Assembly (NCBI GenBank): GCA_025602915.1
Contig: JAHLJZ010000091.1
Coordinates: 30,685-94,684 of the forward strand
Direction of reading: 5' to 3'
From: Paraphysoderma sedebokerense
Taxonomy: Eukaryota > Blastocladiomycota > Physodermatomycetes > Physodermatales > Physodermataceae
Length of the DNA: 64,000 bases
The notes beneath the pieces are model-generated. The model saw only the letters and a program-made list of their open reading frames with translations. It made no database searches and was not told the origin of the DNA. Position numbers and translations under genes: made by a program. Below, piece by piece: positions 33,540-45,000 of the stretch. Numbering within the stretch: the first letter of the stretch is position 1; every line of letters begins with the position of its first letter.

Positions 33540-34312
33540 CTAACTTTCGTCCTCTTGGACCTCTACAATACGTATGACTTTTGGTTTACTTTGAGTTATA
33601 ACTTCCTCCTCTTCTTCTTCAGATATTAAACCTGAACTCTCATTTTTCGTTGACTTGTATTTTAGGCGACGCTGTTTGCGCTGGCGAATAAATGAGTTGA
33701 TTTTGTACGATACCGTACCAAAAGTCACTAGAGATATTGCTGGAAAAGGAAAGAATTTGAAAAGAAGTACGTCTGAGTTATTGAACGTCCGAACGACAAT
33801 TCTTGAAACTACCGAATTCCAAAAAGATGGTGCGACGGCCGCGAGGGTCACAATACGATTTGCTAAATGAGGGGTACTTACTGCCTACAGCTACTCTTTT
33901 CCAAACTCTGTACTTGTCAATCCAAAGCTGAACTCTGTGTTCTGGCCAAATCTTAGTGGCCAGATTATACCCAACGTCAGTCCGCGTGACGACATACGTG
34001 AATCCAATTGAAGCACCGGAGATGAGGAGTCGACTTATGAATTTACCCTAATCAAATCAATCGTAAGATATCATTAAGAGAATATTTATCGTCAAGACAG
34101 TCAAATCAGAAAGAGTTATATCTTACAAAAGCTGATCCGAATCCGTGCCCTAATCCTTGGATGAAAGAACGGAGGAATGATAGTTTCGGTTTAGCAGACT
34201 CGGAGGGTTCTGTCGATGGTGTATGAATTGGAGTGTTGGTAGGAGTTGATGATAGTTGATGCGGTTTCGGAGATGTCTTTCTCTCTGTGACGTTTCTCTG
34301 TTGTCTAGGCAT
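33540..34312 (-). CDS. Small membrane-protein candidate, unknown function
   Basis: Three minus-strand exons, 34312-34127, 34047-33882 and 33739-33540, give 183 residues in phase. The N-terminal about 45 residues are Thr/Pro/Ser-rich. Then KLSFLRSFIQGLGHGFGSAFGKFISRLLISGASIGFTYVV contains one likely membrane helix. A charged segment (EHRVQLWIDKYRVWKRV) follows, then a second hydrophobic stretch (ISLVTFGTVSYKI), a basic patch RQRKQRRLKYKS, and an acidic C terminus with six consecutive Glu. The Gly-rich helix and flanking basic residues would suit a mitochondrial or ER membrane protein, but this is a guess. The frame 33540-33851 reads through the second intron without a stop, so an unspliced variant is possible. 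Confidence 0.6.
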
Positions 34313-34544
34313 ATTTTATGTATAGCAATTAACCCAACGTGAAATTTGATTCGATGTTACGCGGTCACCATGGCAACGATTCACAACTGCGCACCGTTTG
34401 TTTCTAAAACACGAGTAAACACGGAATTTTATCTGAAACTTTCCCTTTTTTTCATTTCTCTCCCCCCGTCTCCTCCTCTCCAACCTCCAACCTCCCACCT
34501 CCCCATCCCCTTCTTTTTTGTCTATATACAGATAATAACATAAG
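34313..34544 (+). promoter_or_regulatory. SSB promoter with CT-rich tract (shared divergent region)
   Basis: 232 bases between divergent starts. From about 34439 to 34520 the plus strand is nearly all C and T, ending 25 bases before the SSB start codon. This parallels the pyrimidine tract before ILV2 and suggests a common core-promoter style for strongly expressed genes here. Confidence 0.5.
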
Positions 34545-36831
34545 ATGACTGCTGAAGAATTTCAAGGCGCTATCGGTATTGATTTGGGTACCACCTACTC
34601 TTGTGTGGCCGTCATGAACGAAAACGGACAGGTACCGTATTCCCACGGATTTTACCCTACCCTTGTACGAAGGTGTTTCGACCAGTTACATGAGCTAACA
34701 ACCGTGCTTCCCTGCTGTGTAGGTTGAAGTTATCGCCAACGAACAAGGAAACAGGACTACCCCTTCCTATGTTGCGTTCACCGAAACTGAACGTTTGATT
34801 GGTGATGCCGCCAAGAATCAAGCTGCCATGAACCCCACCAATACTGTCTTTGATGCCAAGCGTCTTATTGGTCGAAGAATTAACGAAGAAAGTGTCAAGA
34901 AGGATATGGCTCTTTGGCCCTTTACCGTTATTGACGATGGCATGGGTAACCCCGTCATCCAAGTTTCATATCTCGGTGAATCCAAGACTTTCACCCCTCA
35001 AGAAATCTCTAGTATGGTTTTGACCAAGATGAGAGAAATTGCCGAAAGCAAAATCGGAAAATCCGTCAAGAAAGCCGTTGTCACAGTCCCCGCTTACTTC
35101 AACGATTCTCAACGTCAAGCCACCAAGGATGCCGGTTCTATTGCCAACCTTGATGTTCTCCGGTATTTCATCGTCCACTGCATTTCCCCATATGTTTTAT
35201 TCAGTTATTGACGAACCTTCAATCGTAGAATTATTAATGAACCCACCGCTGCTGCCATTGCTTACGGTTTGGACCAAAAGGATAACACTGAAAAGACCGT
35301 TCTCATTTTCGATTTGGGTGGTGGTACTTTTGATGTGTCTCTCCTTTCCATCTCCAAAGGTATCTTCTCCGTGAAAGCCACCGCTGGTGATACCCATCTT
35401 GGTGGTGAAGATTTCGATAACTCCTTGGTGAAACATTTCACCGAAGAATTCAAACGTAAACACAAGAAGGATATCAGTGACGACAAGCGTGCTGTCAGAC
35501 GTTTGAGAACTGCTTGTGAACGTGAGTATTATATCAAGCCCCTTATCCTATTGTAGCGAGTTAGAAACTAAATTTGTGTGTTCTTTTCACAGGTGCCAAG
35601 AGATCTTTGTCCACTCTTACCAAAGCCACTGTCGAAATCGACTCCCTTCACTCTGGTGTCGATTTCTACTCCACCATCACCCGTGCCAAATTCGAAGAAC
35701 TCAATGCTCAGACTTTCTCGTCCACCCTCGAACCTGTGAAAAAGGTGTTGAAGGATGCCAAGATTGACAAGAGCAAAGTCGACGATATTGTTCTCGTCGG
35801 TGGTTCCACTCGTATCCCCAAAGTCCAAAGTTTATTGAGCGATTTCTTCGGAAAGGAATTGAACAAGAGCAGTAAGTAACTTGTTGATCGTCACTGCCAC
35901 TCTGAAGTGAGTCTAACAAACCTCTTTGCAATCAGTCAACCCCGACGAAGCTGTTGCCTATGGTGCTGCTGTCCAAGCTGCTGTCTTGACTAACACTGCC
36001 TCCTCCCAAACCGGAGACCTCCTCCTTCTCGACGTTGTCCCTCTTTCCCTCGGTGTGGAAATGGAAGGTGGTTTGTTCGGAGTTGTTGGTATGAATCCTA
36101 TTTTTTTTTCTTGTCTCTGCCTGTAAACAATTCTAACTTTTGAGCCCTTCCTATTTAGTTCCCCGAAATACCCCCATCCCAACCATCAAGAAGAAAGTTT
36201 TCACCACCACTCACGACAACCAGACTACTGTTGAGTTCCCCATTTATGAAGGAGAACGTCCATTGTGTAAAGACAACAACCTTCTCGGTGAATTCACCCT
36301 CGCCAACATCATCGCTGCTCCTCAGGGTACCCCTGAATTGGAAACTATCTTTGAATTGGATGCCAATGGTATCTTGAAGGTTACTGCCATCGACAGAGCT
36401 TCTGGTTTGTATTTTCTCCTCGCCTTTGGCTATTGAAAATCAAGAGACATTTGTTAACATCGCAATTTTAATTAGGTCGTCGTGCCAACATCACCATCTC
36501 CAACAACCCTGGTCGTCTTTCCGCCGAAGAAATTGAACGCCTCGTCACTGAAGCTGAATCATACAAAGCCGCCGACAAAGCTGCTTCCCAACGTATTGAA
36601 GCCAAGCAAAACCTCGAACAATTCATGAACTACGTTCAAACCACTCTTGATGATGATATGTTGACAAAGAAACTGAAGAACGTTGACACTTTGATGGAAC
36701 AATTGAGCGACGCCATGGAATGGTTAGACGTGAACGGTGACAAAGCCAGCAAAGAATCCATTTCCAATAAACAAAAGAAATTGGAAAAGACTGTCCAGAA
36801 AGTTTTGGGACCTTTGTATGGTGGTATCTAA
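34545..36831 (+). CDS. SSB1: Ribosome-associated Hsp70 chaperone, Ssb type
   Basis: Ssb Hsp70s bind nascent chains on ribosomes with the RAC cochaperone and are specific to fungi. Seven exons, 34545-34631, 34723-35162, 35229-35521, 35593-35871, 35936-36088, 36159-36404 and 36476-36831, give 617 residues, close to yeast Ssb1 (613). Motifs include [18 protein letters not shown] at the start, [60 protein letters not shown] and [19 protein letters not shown]. The substrate-binding domain begins after [14 protein letters not shown], and [41 protein letters not shown] and the C terminus LGPLYGGI fit Ssb rather than Ssa. It lacks the EEVD end of cytosolic Ssa proteins. The promoter is CT-rich and short. 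All splice phases agree. Confidence 0.93.
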
Positions 36832-36915
36832 GTAACTGGAAATTTTGGGTTGGTTTAGGTGTACTATTTTGGTATAAATAGTGTTCCCTTTTTTTTTGTA
36901 TTATCATTCCCCTAG

Positions 36916-37281
36916 TTATTTTAATGTCTGTCTATTGTATTTTATGAATCCCCTGTGTTGTATCCAAATATTTTTTTCAACTTTATAATCAACTGAACAA
37001 TAAATAGACAAAAGTTGCTCCCCGTAAGCTTCCTTCGTCATATCAGGACAATACACATCAACGAGGTGCTCTAGTGCTCTCCCTTTGCACAGAATGTACC
37101 AGTGTTTGAAGACATTTTGTAACCCATTAAGAAACAATACGGAATCAAGCGTCATTTTGGCAACTTTACGCATCGCCAGAAAGTCCAACACAACGGGTCG
37201 AGTTGATTTGTTCTCTCCTTTGGCGACAAACCGATGCGCGCTCGTCATGGGCAAATCTGCCCGAGGCTTGTGATCTATCAT
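36916..37281 (-). CDS. Possible small protein antisense to the SSB 3' UTR
   Basis: The minus strand is open for 148 codons (36916-37362); the first good ATG is at 37281, giving 121 residues. The translation has a protein-like central stretch (VVLDFLAMRKVAKMTLDSVLFLNGLQNVF, KHWYILCKGRALEHLVDVYCP) with mixed hydrophobic and charged residues, unlike random shadow frames. I do not recognise it. It runs through the SSB polyadenylation signal on the other strand, which argues against it. Confidence 0.35.
   Translation of the reverse strand: MIDHKPRADLPMTSAHRFVAKGENKSTRPVVLDFLAMRKVAKMTLDSVLFLNGLQNVFKHWYILCKGRALEHLVDVYCPDMTKEAYGEQLLSIYCSVDYKVEKNIWIQHRGFIKYNRQTLK
36999..37004 (+). terminator. AATAAA polyadenylation signal of SSB
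   Basis: It lies 168 bases after the SSB stop codon. Confidence 0.45.
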
Positions 37282-37484
37282 TCGGAAAATCCAAATGAGG
37301 TGCAACAAAAAAAAAGATGTAGTCTGCCCATTTCTTTTCTGTTTCCCTCGAACTATCAGCAATCCACAGAGAAATTAGCTGTCGAACATATTGACCGGTT
37401 TATCTAACAAAATTTCTGAAAAAAAGCAGAAACAAGTTTAAACTTACTCAAGACTCTTCAAATTTGAATTGACAAGAACGCCTC

Positions 37485-38420
37485 ATGACACCAGTGAATC
37501 GAACCACCACGCTACTCCTCTTTCTCTTCCTCTCCTCCCTTTCATCCACTTCGTATTCATTACCACTTCCATCTATCTCATTTACCTTTCCTTCCGACTC
37601 GTTGAGTCCATCTTCTTCGTTTCCTCTTCTTAGTATCCAAAATCACCGTTTAACAAAGAGACAAGACCCCGCCGTATCTAATGATGCAGGATCAACCGGA
37701 ACCGAACCCCAACCTCGATCACAGGGAGGTGCTGTGTCGAGGTTAGGTGTGATTGAATTTGGGGCGTTTAATAACGGACATCATCCGGTAAAATCGGGAG
37801 AAAAAAATGGTGGAACGAATGAAGGAAGCAAAGATCAAGGAACTCCAGAATCGCAAGGAAAAAGTGAACCGATAAATGCAGATGCAAGTGCAAAAGGAGA
37901 GACGGAGAAAAAAGAAGTTGAAAGAAAGGAAGTGCAAGATCAAGATAAAGTGGTAGAAAGAAGGGAGAAAGGACCGGTTCAAGAAACGACCAGGGATGAT
38001 CGACGAAGCGTGGTCAAGGGTGATGCTAAAGATCAGGTGAAGGTGGTCAGAAAAGCTAGAGTTGTTACGGGACAACCACCTAAAAGTCGTGGGTCTGATC
38101 AAGTTCGCAGTTCATGGAACCCCAGATTGAGGATAGTTCAACCGGATGTAGCCAGGGAGGAATTCGAAAATGATCAAAGCAGGGATCGTCAATTTCAAGA
38201 GCGACGGGCCAGAAAAGTAGTCGTGACTAGGCCAAGGATCAACAATGATGTGGAGTTTATGGGAAAAATCGATCAAGAACCTAAGAGGACCATTGGCCGT
38301 AAATTTGCCGATTCTCACCATGATATCGCGATAGATGGGCCAATGGAACATCATGCAGTCGGAAGAAAGTCAGCTCAGCACAAGAGGGGTAGAAAATGCC
38401 GAAGAGTATCTTATGGATGA
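37485..38420 (+). CDS. Secreted, basic, disordered protein (effector-like), unknown function
   Basis: A single 311-codon exon. The first about 25 residues form a strong signal peptide (a long Leu/Phe-rich stretch after TPVNRTTT). A dibasic Lys-Arg in HRLTKRQDPA (about residue 58) fits a Kex2-type processing site, so residues about 27-58 could be a propeptide. The rest is hydrophilic and low in order, dominated by Lys, Glu, Asp, Arg, Ser and Gly, and becomes strongly basic towards the end, where RKSAQHKRGRKCRR looks like a nuclear-localisation or nucleic-acid-binding patch. There are almost no Cys residues, so it is not a classic Cys-rich small secreted protein. No family is recognised. A secreted cell-wall-associated protein or a host-directed effector are the two likely roles; both are inferences. 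Confidence 0.7.
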   Translation: MTPVNRTTTLLLFLFLSSLSSTSYSLPLPSISFTFPSDSLSPSSSFPLLSIQNHRLTKRQDPAVSNDAGSTGTEPQPRSQGGAVSRLGVIEFGAFNNGHHPVKSGEKNGGTNEGSKDQGTPESQGKSEPINADASAKGETEKKEVERKEVQDQDKVVERREKGPVQETTRDDRRSVVKGDAKDQVKVVRKARVVTGQPPKSRGSDQVRSSWNPRLRIVQPDVAREEFENDQSRDRQFQERRARKVVVTRPRINNDVEFMGKIDQEPKRTIGRKFADSHHDIAIDGPMEHHAVGRKSAQHKRGRKCRRVSYG

Positions 38421-38867
38421 ATGTCGCAGTAGATTGTGGATAGATAACATAGACTGTCTTTTTGCTTTTATTGTTGTATTTTGTATTGTTAGTACTGTAT
38501 AGGAAACAACGAATGCTTAATGTGAAGAATAGATTCTTATTCGGTGTGGGGTTAAAATTGCGTTGCCTGGGTTGCTGGTGCTGACGATGCCTGGCCCCTA
38601 GTGCCTATATCCAACTTTTTACTTTACCATTTTTTCCACAGTTGCCGATTGCGGTACCAGTTGATGTGTCAACTCTCATTGTGTTTAGATGTACGTAGAT
38701 ATCATGTGTAGTGGATAGATGCATGAAGGAGTGAGAGAGGGAATGCGATAATCAGAGGGAGTGGAATGCAGATCCGTAAGACTCACGCAGCCACATTGGG
38801 ACGCGTGGCCCATCCCTTGTTCACAGCACATGAAATTTGAGAGGAAAAAAAAGGTTCCCTCCCTTCT

Positions 38868-38885
38868 CCACCACCACCACCACCA
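38868..38885. repeat. CCA microsatellite, copy B
   Basis: Six CCA units, the same number as at 341-358. Confidence 0.85.
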
Positions 38886-38972
38886 TCCCTCACAACCCAT
38901 CCCTCTCCACCCACCCACCCACTCCCTCCTCACACTCCACACCCTCGTACAACACCCCTCCCCCTCCATCTG

Positions 38973-38988
38973 CACACACACACACACA
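38973..38988. repeat. CA microsatellite, copy B
   Basis: Eight CA units, the same number as at 446-461. Confidence 0.85.
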
Positions 38989-38993
38989 TCGCC

Positions 38994-41713
38994 ATGCTTC
39001 CGAGGTCATCCGCTGCCACAAAGTCACTCTTCAGGCAATGCACCGCTAATGCAGTCTCAAGGAGATTCAAAGCTTCCGTGAGAGGGTAATTGTCTGTCCC
39101 TTTTATTTCTATCATTCATTCCCTTGCTTTGGACACACGTTGTACTCTTCATTGATGATAGAAAGGACCTTATCGGAGTTGGATCTGGTCGCTCGTTCAG
39201 GGGGGCTTAGACCTTATCGGGACTCGTCGTTTTTTTTTTCCTTGGTGACGTTGCATGGGGTGATTTCATCCTTGTGCGGAATCCTTCTCTTTCTGCGCAC
39301 AAGACCGTAATCACTCCCTACTGAACTCCTATCACAATGATAATTGAATGTAGCAAAATCTTTAGAGTGATATTAACCACTATGTGATCTTCCTTTTTTT
39401 TGGCCACCAAACAGTGCATCTCCACTTCAACCTTCATCCTATGCCCCACCGCCTCCACCACCATCGCCTGCTACCTCAGCTGCCCCATCCACTGCAATTC
39501 CTAAATCGGCGCCGTCTCCACAACCCATTACTACCCCTTCCCCCTTAACGTCATCGGCCGATTTAGATCATACTTTTGTTGGAAAGACTGGTGGTGAAAT
39601 TTTTCACGAAATGATTCGGCGACAAAATGTAAAATGCGTCTTTGGATATCCCGGCGGTGCCATTTTACCTGGTATAGTTTTATCATCTTCGTTGGAACCC
39701 TCCTCTGATCTATCATGTTGACTTCAATTCCCATTCAATTCAGTGTTCGACGCTATCTATGATTCTCCGCATTTCGAATTTATTCTTCCCCGTCACGAAC
39801 AGGGTGCTGGGCATATGGCTGAAGGATATGCTCGGGCCAGTGGTAAACCAGGTGTCGTCTTGGTCACTTCTGGACCGGGTGCAACAAACACTGTTACCCC
39901 TATGCAGGATGCCTTATCCGACGGAACACCGATGGTTGTGTTCTGTGGTCAAGTGCCAACTAATGCCATTGGAACTGATGCTTTCCAGGAAGCAGATGTC
40001 ATTGGAATTACTCGATCTTGTACAAAGGTTTGCATGCTGATTTGAATATGCATAACGTTTTAGATTGGCACATGAAAACTTATCACTTGTCATTATAGTG
40101 GAATGTTATGGTTAAAGATATCGCCGAGCTCCCTCGTCGTATTACGGAAGCTTTCCATATCGCTACTTCCGGTCGACCGGGTCCCGTACTCGTTGACTTA
40201 CCGAAAGATGTCACCGCAGGAACTCTTATGAAACCTATCCCGAGAGTGCCGGAGACACCAAAATTACCTGGAAAACCCGCTAATTTCCTGTCGCCCCACT
40301 TGATTCAAGGCAGCGACATGTCGCCTCAATTGTTGAAAACCCTTGAAAGGACCGCTGAAATGATTAACAAGTGAGTTGAATCGTCCCTTAAGTGCGAAAA
40401 GTTTGAACAATTTGTTGACAAATATTTCTTTTTTTTTCCAGAGCCAAACGACCAGTTATTTATGCCGGCCAGGGTATTCTGGCTACTCCCGAAGGACCCC
40501 AAATTCTTCGCGAGTTTGCCAACATTGCTCAAATACCCGTCACTACTACTCTACAAGGTCTTGGGGCTTTCCCAGAGACTTCTCATCTTTCCCTTCACAT
40601 GCTCGGTATGCATGGTTCCGCTTACGCTAATTTGAGTATGCAAAACGCCGACGTGATCATTGCACTTGGTGCCCGATTCGATGACCGTGTCACCGGCTTC
40701 GTCAAAAAGTTTGCGCCGACTGCCCGGGCTGCCGGTCAAAGTGGTACCGGCGGTATCATCCATTTCGAAATCCTTCCCAAGAATATTAACAAAGTCATAC
40801 AAGCCAACGAAATCGTCGAAGGAGACGTGGCTTCCAACTTGGCGCATTTACTTCCGCTTATTCAACCTAAAACACCCGAAAATCGTGAAAATTGGTTCGG
40901 CATGATTGATGAATGGAAGAGAAAATATCCGTTCCAGTACGAACGTGCCAAGGAAGGTGAAGTTTTGAAACCACAACAACCTATCGAAATGTTGAATGAA
41001 CTCTGTGAGGGAATGAAAGATGATGTGGTCATAACAACTGGTGTAGGTCAACATCAGATGTGGGCTGCTCAGTATTACAGGTAATTCCCTACATTTCTGG
41101 AATTGGTTGTCATATAGGGCATACTTTAACCCCTCTAATTGTATTTGTTAGGTGGACAGCGCCTCGTACATTCATCACCTCCGGTGGTCTTGGTACCATG
41201 GGATTTGGCGTACCCGCCGCCATTGGTGCAAAAGCATTCCACAAATCATCTAAAGAAGTCATTGATATCGATGGTGACGCTTCATTCGCTATGACAGCCA
41301 TGGAACTTGTAACCGCAGCTCAATACAACATCGGCGCTAAGGTCATGGTATTGAATAACGAGTTCCAAGGGATGGTGAAACAGTGGCAAGATTTGTGGTT
41401 TGACCAACGTTACAGTGGCACTGAAATGAAGAATCCGCACTTCATGAAATTGGCTGATGTAAGCATTTGAAGTTCCTGTGTTGATTATGCATGAAATCAT
41501 TGATATTAATCTTTGGCAATTTAGGCTTTTGGAATCAAAGGTATCACCATCTCCAGATTGGACGAACTTAAACCCAAGATGAAAGAATTCTTGGAACACG
41601 ATGGACCGACACTCTTGGAAGTTAAGGTCTGTAAGAAGGAACATGTGTACCCTATGGTTCCTGCTGGAAAGGCTTTGGACGAGATGGTGATGGGCCCGCC
41701 AAAGGAATTGTAA
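38994..41713 (+). CDS. ILV2: Acetolactate synthase catalytic subunit, copy B
   Basis: Identical to the gene at 467-3186. Exons: 38994-39085, 39415-39671, 39744-40027, 40099-40370, 40442-41080, 41152-41458, 41525-41713 (679 residues). Both copies are intact, with the same intron sequences, which is unexpected for anything but a very recent duplicate or a repeated read-out of one locus. If the duplication is real it would double the ILV2 dose. Confidence 0.95.
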
Positions 41714-42051
41714 GCTCCTTATTTATTACGTTTTAGTTTCAATTATTGTAAAAAACAAAATGGCAGAAAGAAAGGTGTAAGGAAGAATAACCTTTTGTAT
41801 TTGGGATAATAATTATAGCGGGGAATGGGAATTCAATTTTAGTTAAAATATTGATACCGTCGTTATCATTGATACGAAATAAAACTTATTTACTACTGTT
41901 AAATTGAAAACATCCGACTTCCATTCTGTCCAGACACCCCAAATCTTGGAGTTGAGAGATGAACGCGTTCTTGGTAATCCGGCGGGCTGACCAACTATAT
42001 CCCAAGTCTACCCAAAATCATCTCTACTCCCTGCAAATTGCATCCCTAGCC
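41714..42051. other. Intergenic region ILV2-RFC1, copy B
   Basis: Same content as 3187-3524, with the AATAAA at 41878-41883. No other gene seen. Confidence 0.6.
41878..41883 (+). terminator. AATAAA polyadenylation signal of ILV2, copy B
   Basis: It is at the same distance (165 bases) from the stop codon as in copy A. Confidence 0.5.
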
Positions 42052-45000
42052 ATGGTTTGTCTTTCATATTCAAACATCAGAGATTGAGAATGACAGAAAA
42101 TATTCACATAATTCATCATTTCCTTGGCCCTGGTTGGCGGCCCCGCTTCGATTTTTGTTTGTTTACTTTAGGACATTCGGAAATGGTTAAACGTTCCATC
42201 TAAACCTCAAGCGAAGGAGAGTGAAAATAATGTAACTACCCAATTAACTCCACAAAATTATTCTGATTCTCCCTGTTTTTATCTGTTATCAGCGGCCCGT
42301 GAGGTTAAAATATGTCGATCTAGATGTGACCTGACGTGTTATAAATTCCTTTTGTAGACTTCGCCGGTAGCGTCAGGTAATAAGAGAAAAAGACTGGTAA
42401 AAGGGAAAGTTGCCAAAAAATCAGGTTAGTTTTTAGAATCCCGAGATGGATGTCGTTTGTTGCTTGCAATTCCGATGCGATGAGTTGAACTTCGCCTGCG
42501 GACTTTGTAGTTGATTTTTGGATATAATACTAACTTTAATTTGATTTTATGACTGTAGAGGACACTCAAGATTACGACGACGATGATGATATTCAGATTG
42601 TGTATGTATTCTCGGTTATTGAGATTGTGATATCTCCTTTGCGTGTTTAGTTTATCATTGGACGGGGTTGATGTTCTGGGTTGACAACAATTGATGGAAA
42701 TAATTAACGGACAGAAATCTGATTACATTACAAAGATCTACAAAGCAATCCACAGCAAAGAAACCCAGGACGGTAACTTCACCATCTGCCAACGCCAAAT
42801 CCAAGTCACCATCAAAAGCACCAAACTCAACGAAACCAGAATCACCAAAGCCAACAACCACTGTCGATCCGAATGATTTTTTCGGTTCAAGTAAACCCAA
42901 TGTCGCGGCGAAATCAAACGTGCATAGAGCCCTTCCTTCCACGTTTTCTTCTAAATCCTCTGCGTCTTCTACAAAGTCCCCGGCGAAGTCAAAGTCTTCC
43001 AACAAGCGACCGATGGCGGCAGCGAACGAGGTTGAACCTAAAAAGAAAATTAAGACGGAAGAACAAGATTATGTACCCCCTGTAGATTTGGAAGATTTGG
43101 ATGAAAAAATGTTTGAAGATTTCGATGACATCGATGATGATGATTTTGTCGTCGCGAAGAAAGAGAGTGCTGCAAAAGCTAAAGATACCAAGAAACAAGT
43201 CGCCAAAAAAGAAGAAGTGACCAAAGCTAAACCGAAGAAGGAGGAAGATGTGAAAGTTCCCGAGAAAAAGGTGAAGAAGGAAGCAGAACATGACGAGAAA
43301 AAAGTAGAGGAGAAAGAAAAAGCCAAGAAAGCCGGGTACGGTTCAACATTAATCCCTGCAATGAAAGATTGCTGCCGTGTTCTTAACTCTGTATACTCGT
43401 ATCATCCAGTTACCAAGCTTTCCTACATCGATCTGGTCCAAGTGCCTTGGGTTCAAAGGAAATTCCAGAAGGAGAACCAAATTGTTTACATGTAATGACC
43501 CTTATGTGTTTCTTTCTCTTATCCGTGTGGACTTATTGCTGACTGTGAAATGTCTGTCCGTTAGGGTTTGACGTTCGTTTTGACCGGGGAACTAAGTTCA
43601 ATTACCCGCGAAGATACCACGGAATTGATCAAACGACATGGAGGGTAAGGATTCAATTTGTTGTGGGCACTCAAATTTCGACATCTCACAACCGTCTTTC
43701 ATAGCCGTGTGACTTCCGCTGTCAGTGGTAAAACCAGTTACCTTATAGTCGGAGAACAGCCCGGTGAAACTAAGCTGAAAAAGGCACAAACGCTTAAAGT
43801 GAAACAAATTGATGAAGATGAATTATTTAATTTGATTCGAAAAAGTAAAGGTGTTTCCGAAGACGACGTGATGAAGGATTTGTATGGAAAGAAAAAGGGT
43901 GCTAATGGGTTGTCTGTGTATGAGGAAATGAAAAAAGCAAAAGAAGAACGGGAGAAAGAGGAAGAAGAGATGCTGAAGAAGGCACAATCGGAGGGTTCAA
44001 CACCAGGGTATGTCTCCGCTTTCATTATAGGATATATCAATTCATGCTTTCGAGCAGTCAAGCTAAAGTGGTGGAATAGGTCCAGTCAATCTATGCCGGA
44101 TGCTACACCTCAGTTATGGACTGAAAAGTATCGTCCTAAACAACTGAATGAACTGATCGGCAACAAATCACTCGTCGAAAGACTGCAAAAATGGCTTCAT
44201 GATTGGTACATTCACGTCCTGTTTTCGCTCTCTGCTTGTGGTAATATTCACCTCTGCTTGGTTTATTTCAGGGACGATTCCCGCTCTAAAAAATTCAAAT
44301 GGACGGGTGACAAGAACAGCACTCATTTTCGTGCTGCGTTACTTTCTGGGCCTCCTGGGATTGGGAAAACTACATCAGCGCATATGGTAGCGAATCTGGA
44401 AGGTTTTGAGGTGTTGGAATTCAATGCTAGTGACACAAGAAGTAAAAAGTCATTAGATGTACGTGGCTTCTCACATCTATTTGAAATTTCCTCAACTGAC
44501 TTTTGTGTAATTGTCGTGCGTTGCGAAATGTTTCTAGCAAGCGATTCAAGAACTCATCGGCAACAGAACCATCGGAGAGTTTTTTTCGGCGGAAGCTAAA
44601 CAAGGCGATAAAGGGGTACAATCATTTCTTTATCGCTTCCCACCCTGCTATTCCTTGTCGTAACCAGATTTGTTAATGATTGATCCGCAACAGAAATCAG
44701 CGGCCAGCGGTCGTCGTAAGCTAGTAATTATTATGGATGAAGTGGATGGCATGTCATCCGGTGATCGTGGCGGCTTGGCAGAGTTGTCGCAATTGATTAA
44801 AAAGACAAAGGTATATCATCTGTTCCTTATGGTTCACTCTATTTTGCCTCTTACTGCCAGGCTAACATGGTAATTGGTCTTTCATTGCTTCCATCGGTGA
44901 ACAGGTTCCTATCATCTGTGTTTGTAATGATCGAAGTAACCCAAAAATGAAGACTTTGGGTGGGCAATGCCTTGACTTGAAATTTCGAAGGTAATTATAT

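Larger units (their letters stand above)
36832..37484. other. Intergenic region SSB to secreted basic protein
   Basis: 653 bases. The SSB 3' UTR with an AATAAA at 36999-37004 and the promoter of the next gene lie here. The only open frame of interest is the minus-strand one at 36916-37281, listed separately. Confidence 0.5.
38421..38993. other. Intergenic region containing the repeat junction (38527/38528)
   Basis: 573 bases from the secreted-protein stop to the second ILV2 start. The first 107 bases exist once; the remainder matches 1-466. No gene is cut, no inverted or terminal repeat and no target-site-like duplication is evident at the join. The second part again contains the CCA and CA microsatellites (38868-38885, 38973-38988). 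Confidence 0.8.

Noticed and set aside
34545-36831. Assignment of the Hsp70 as a cytosolic Ssa or an ER BiP protein
   Set aside because: There is no signal peptide, no HDEL-type end and no EEVD; the N-terminal [18 protein letters not shown], the [14 protein letters not shown] segment and the length fit Ssb.
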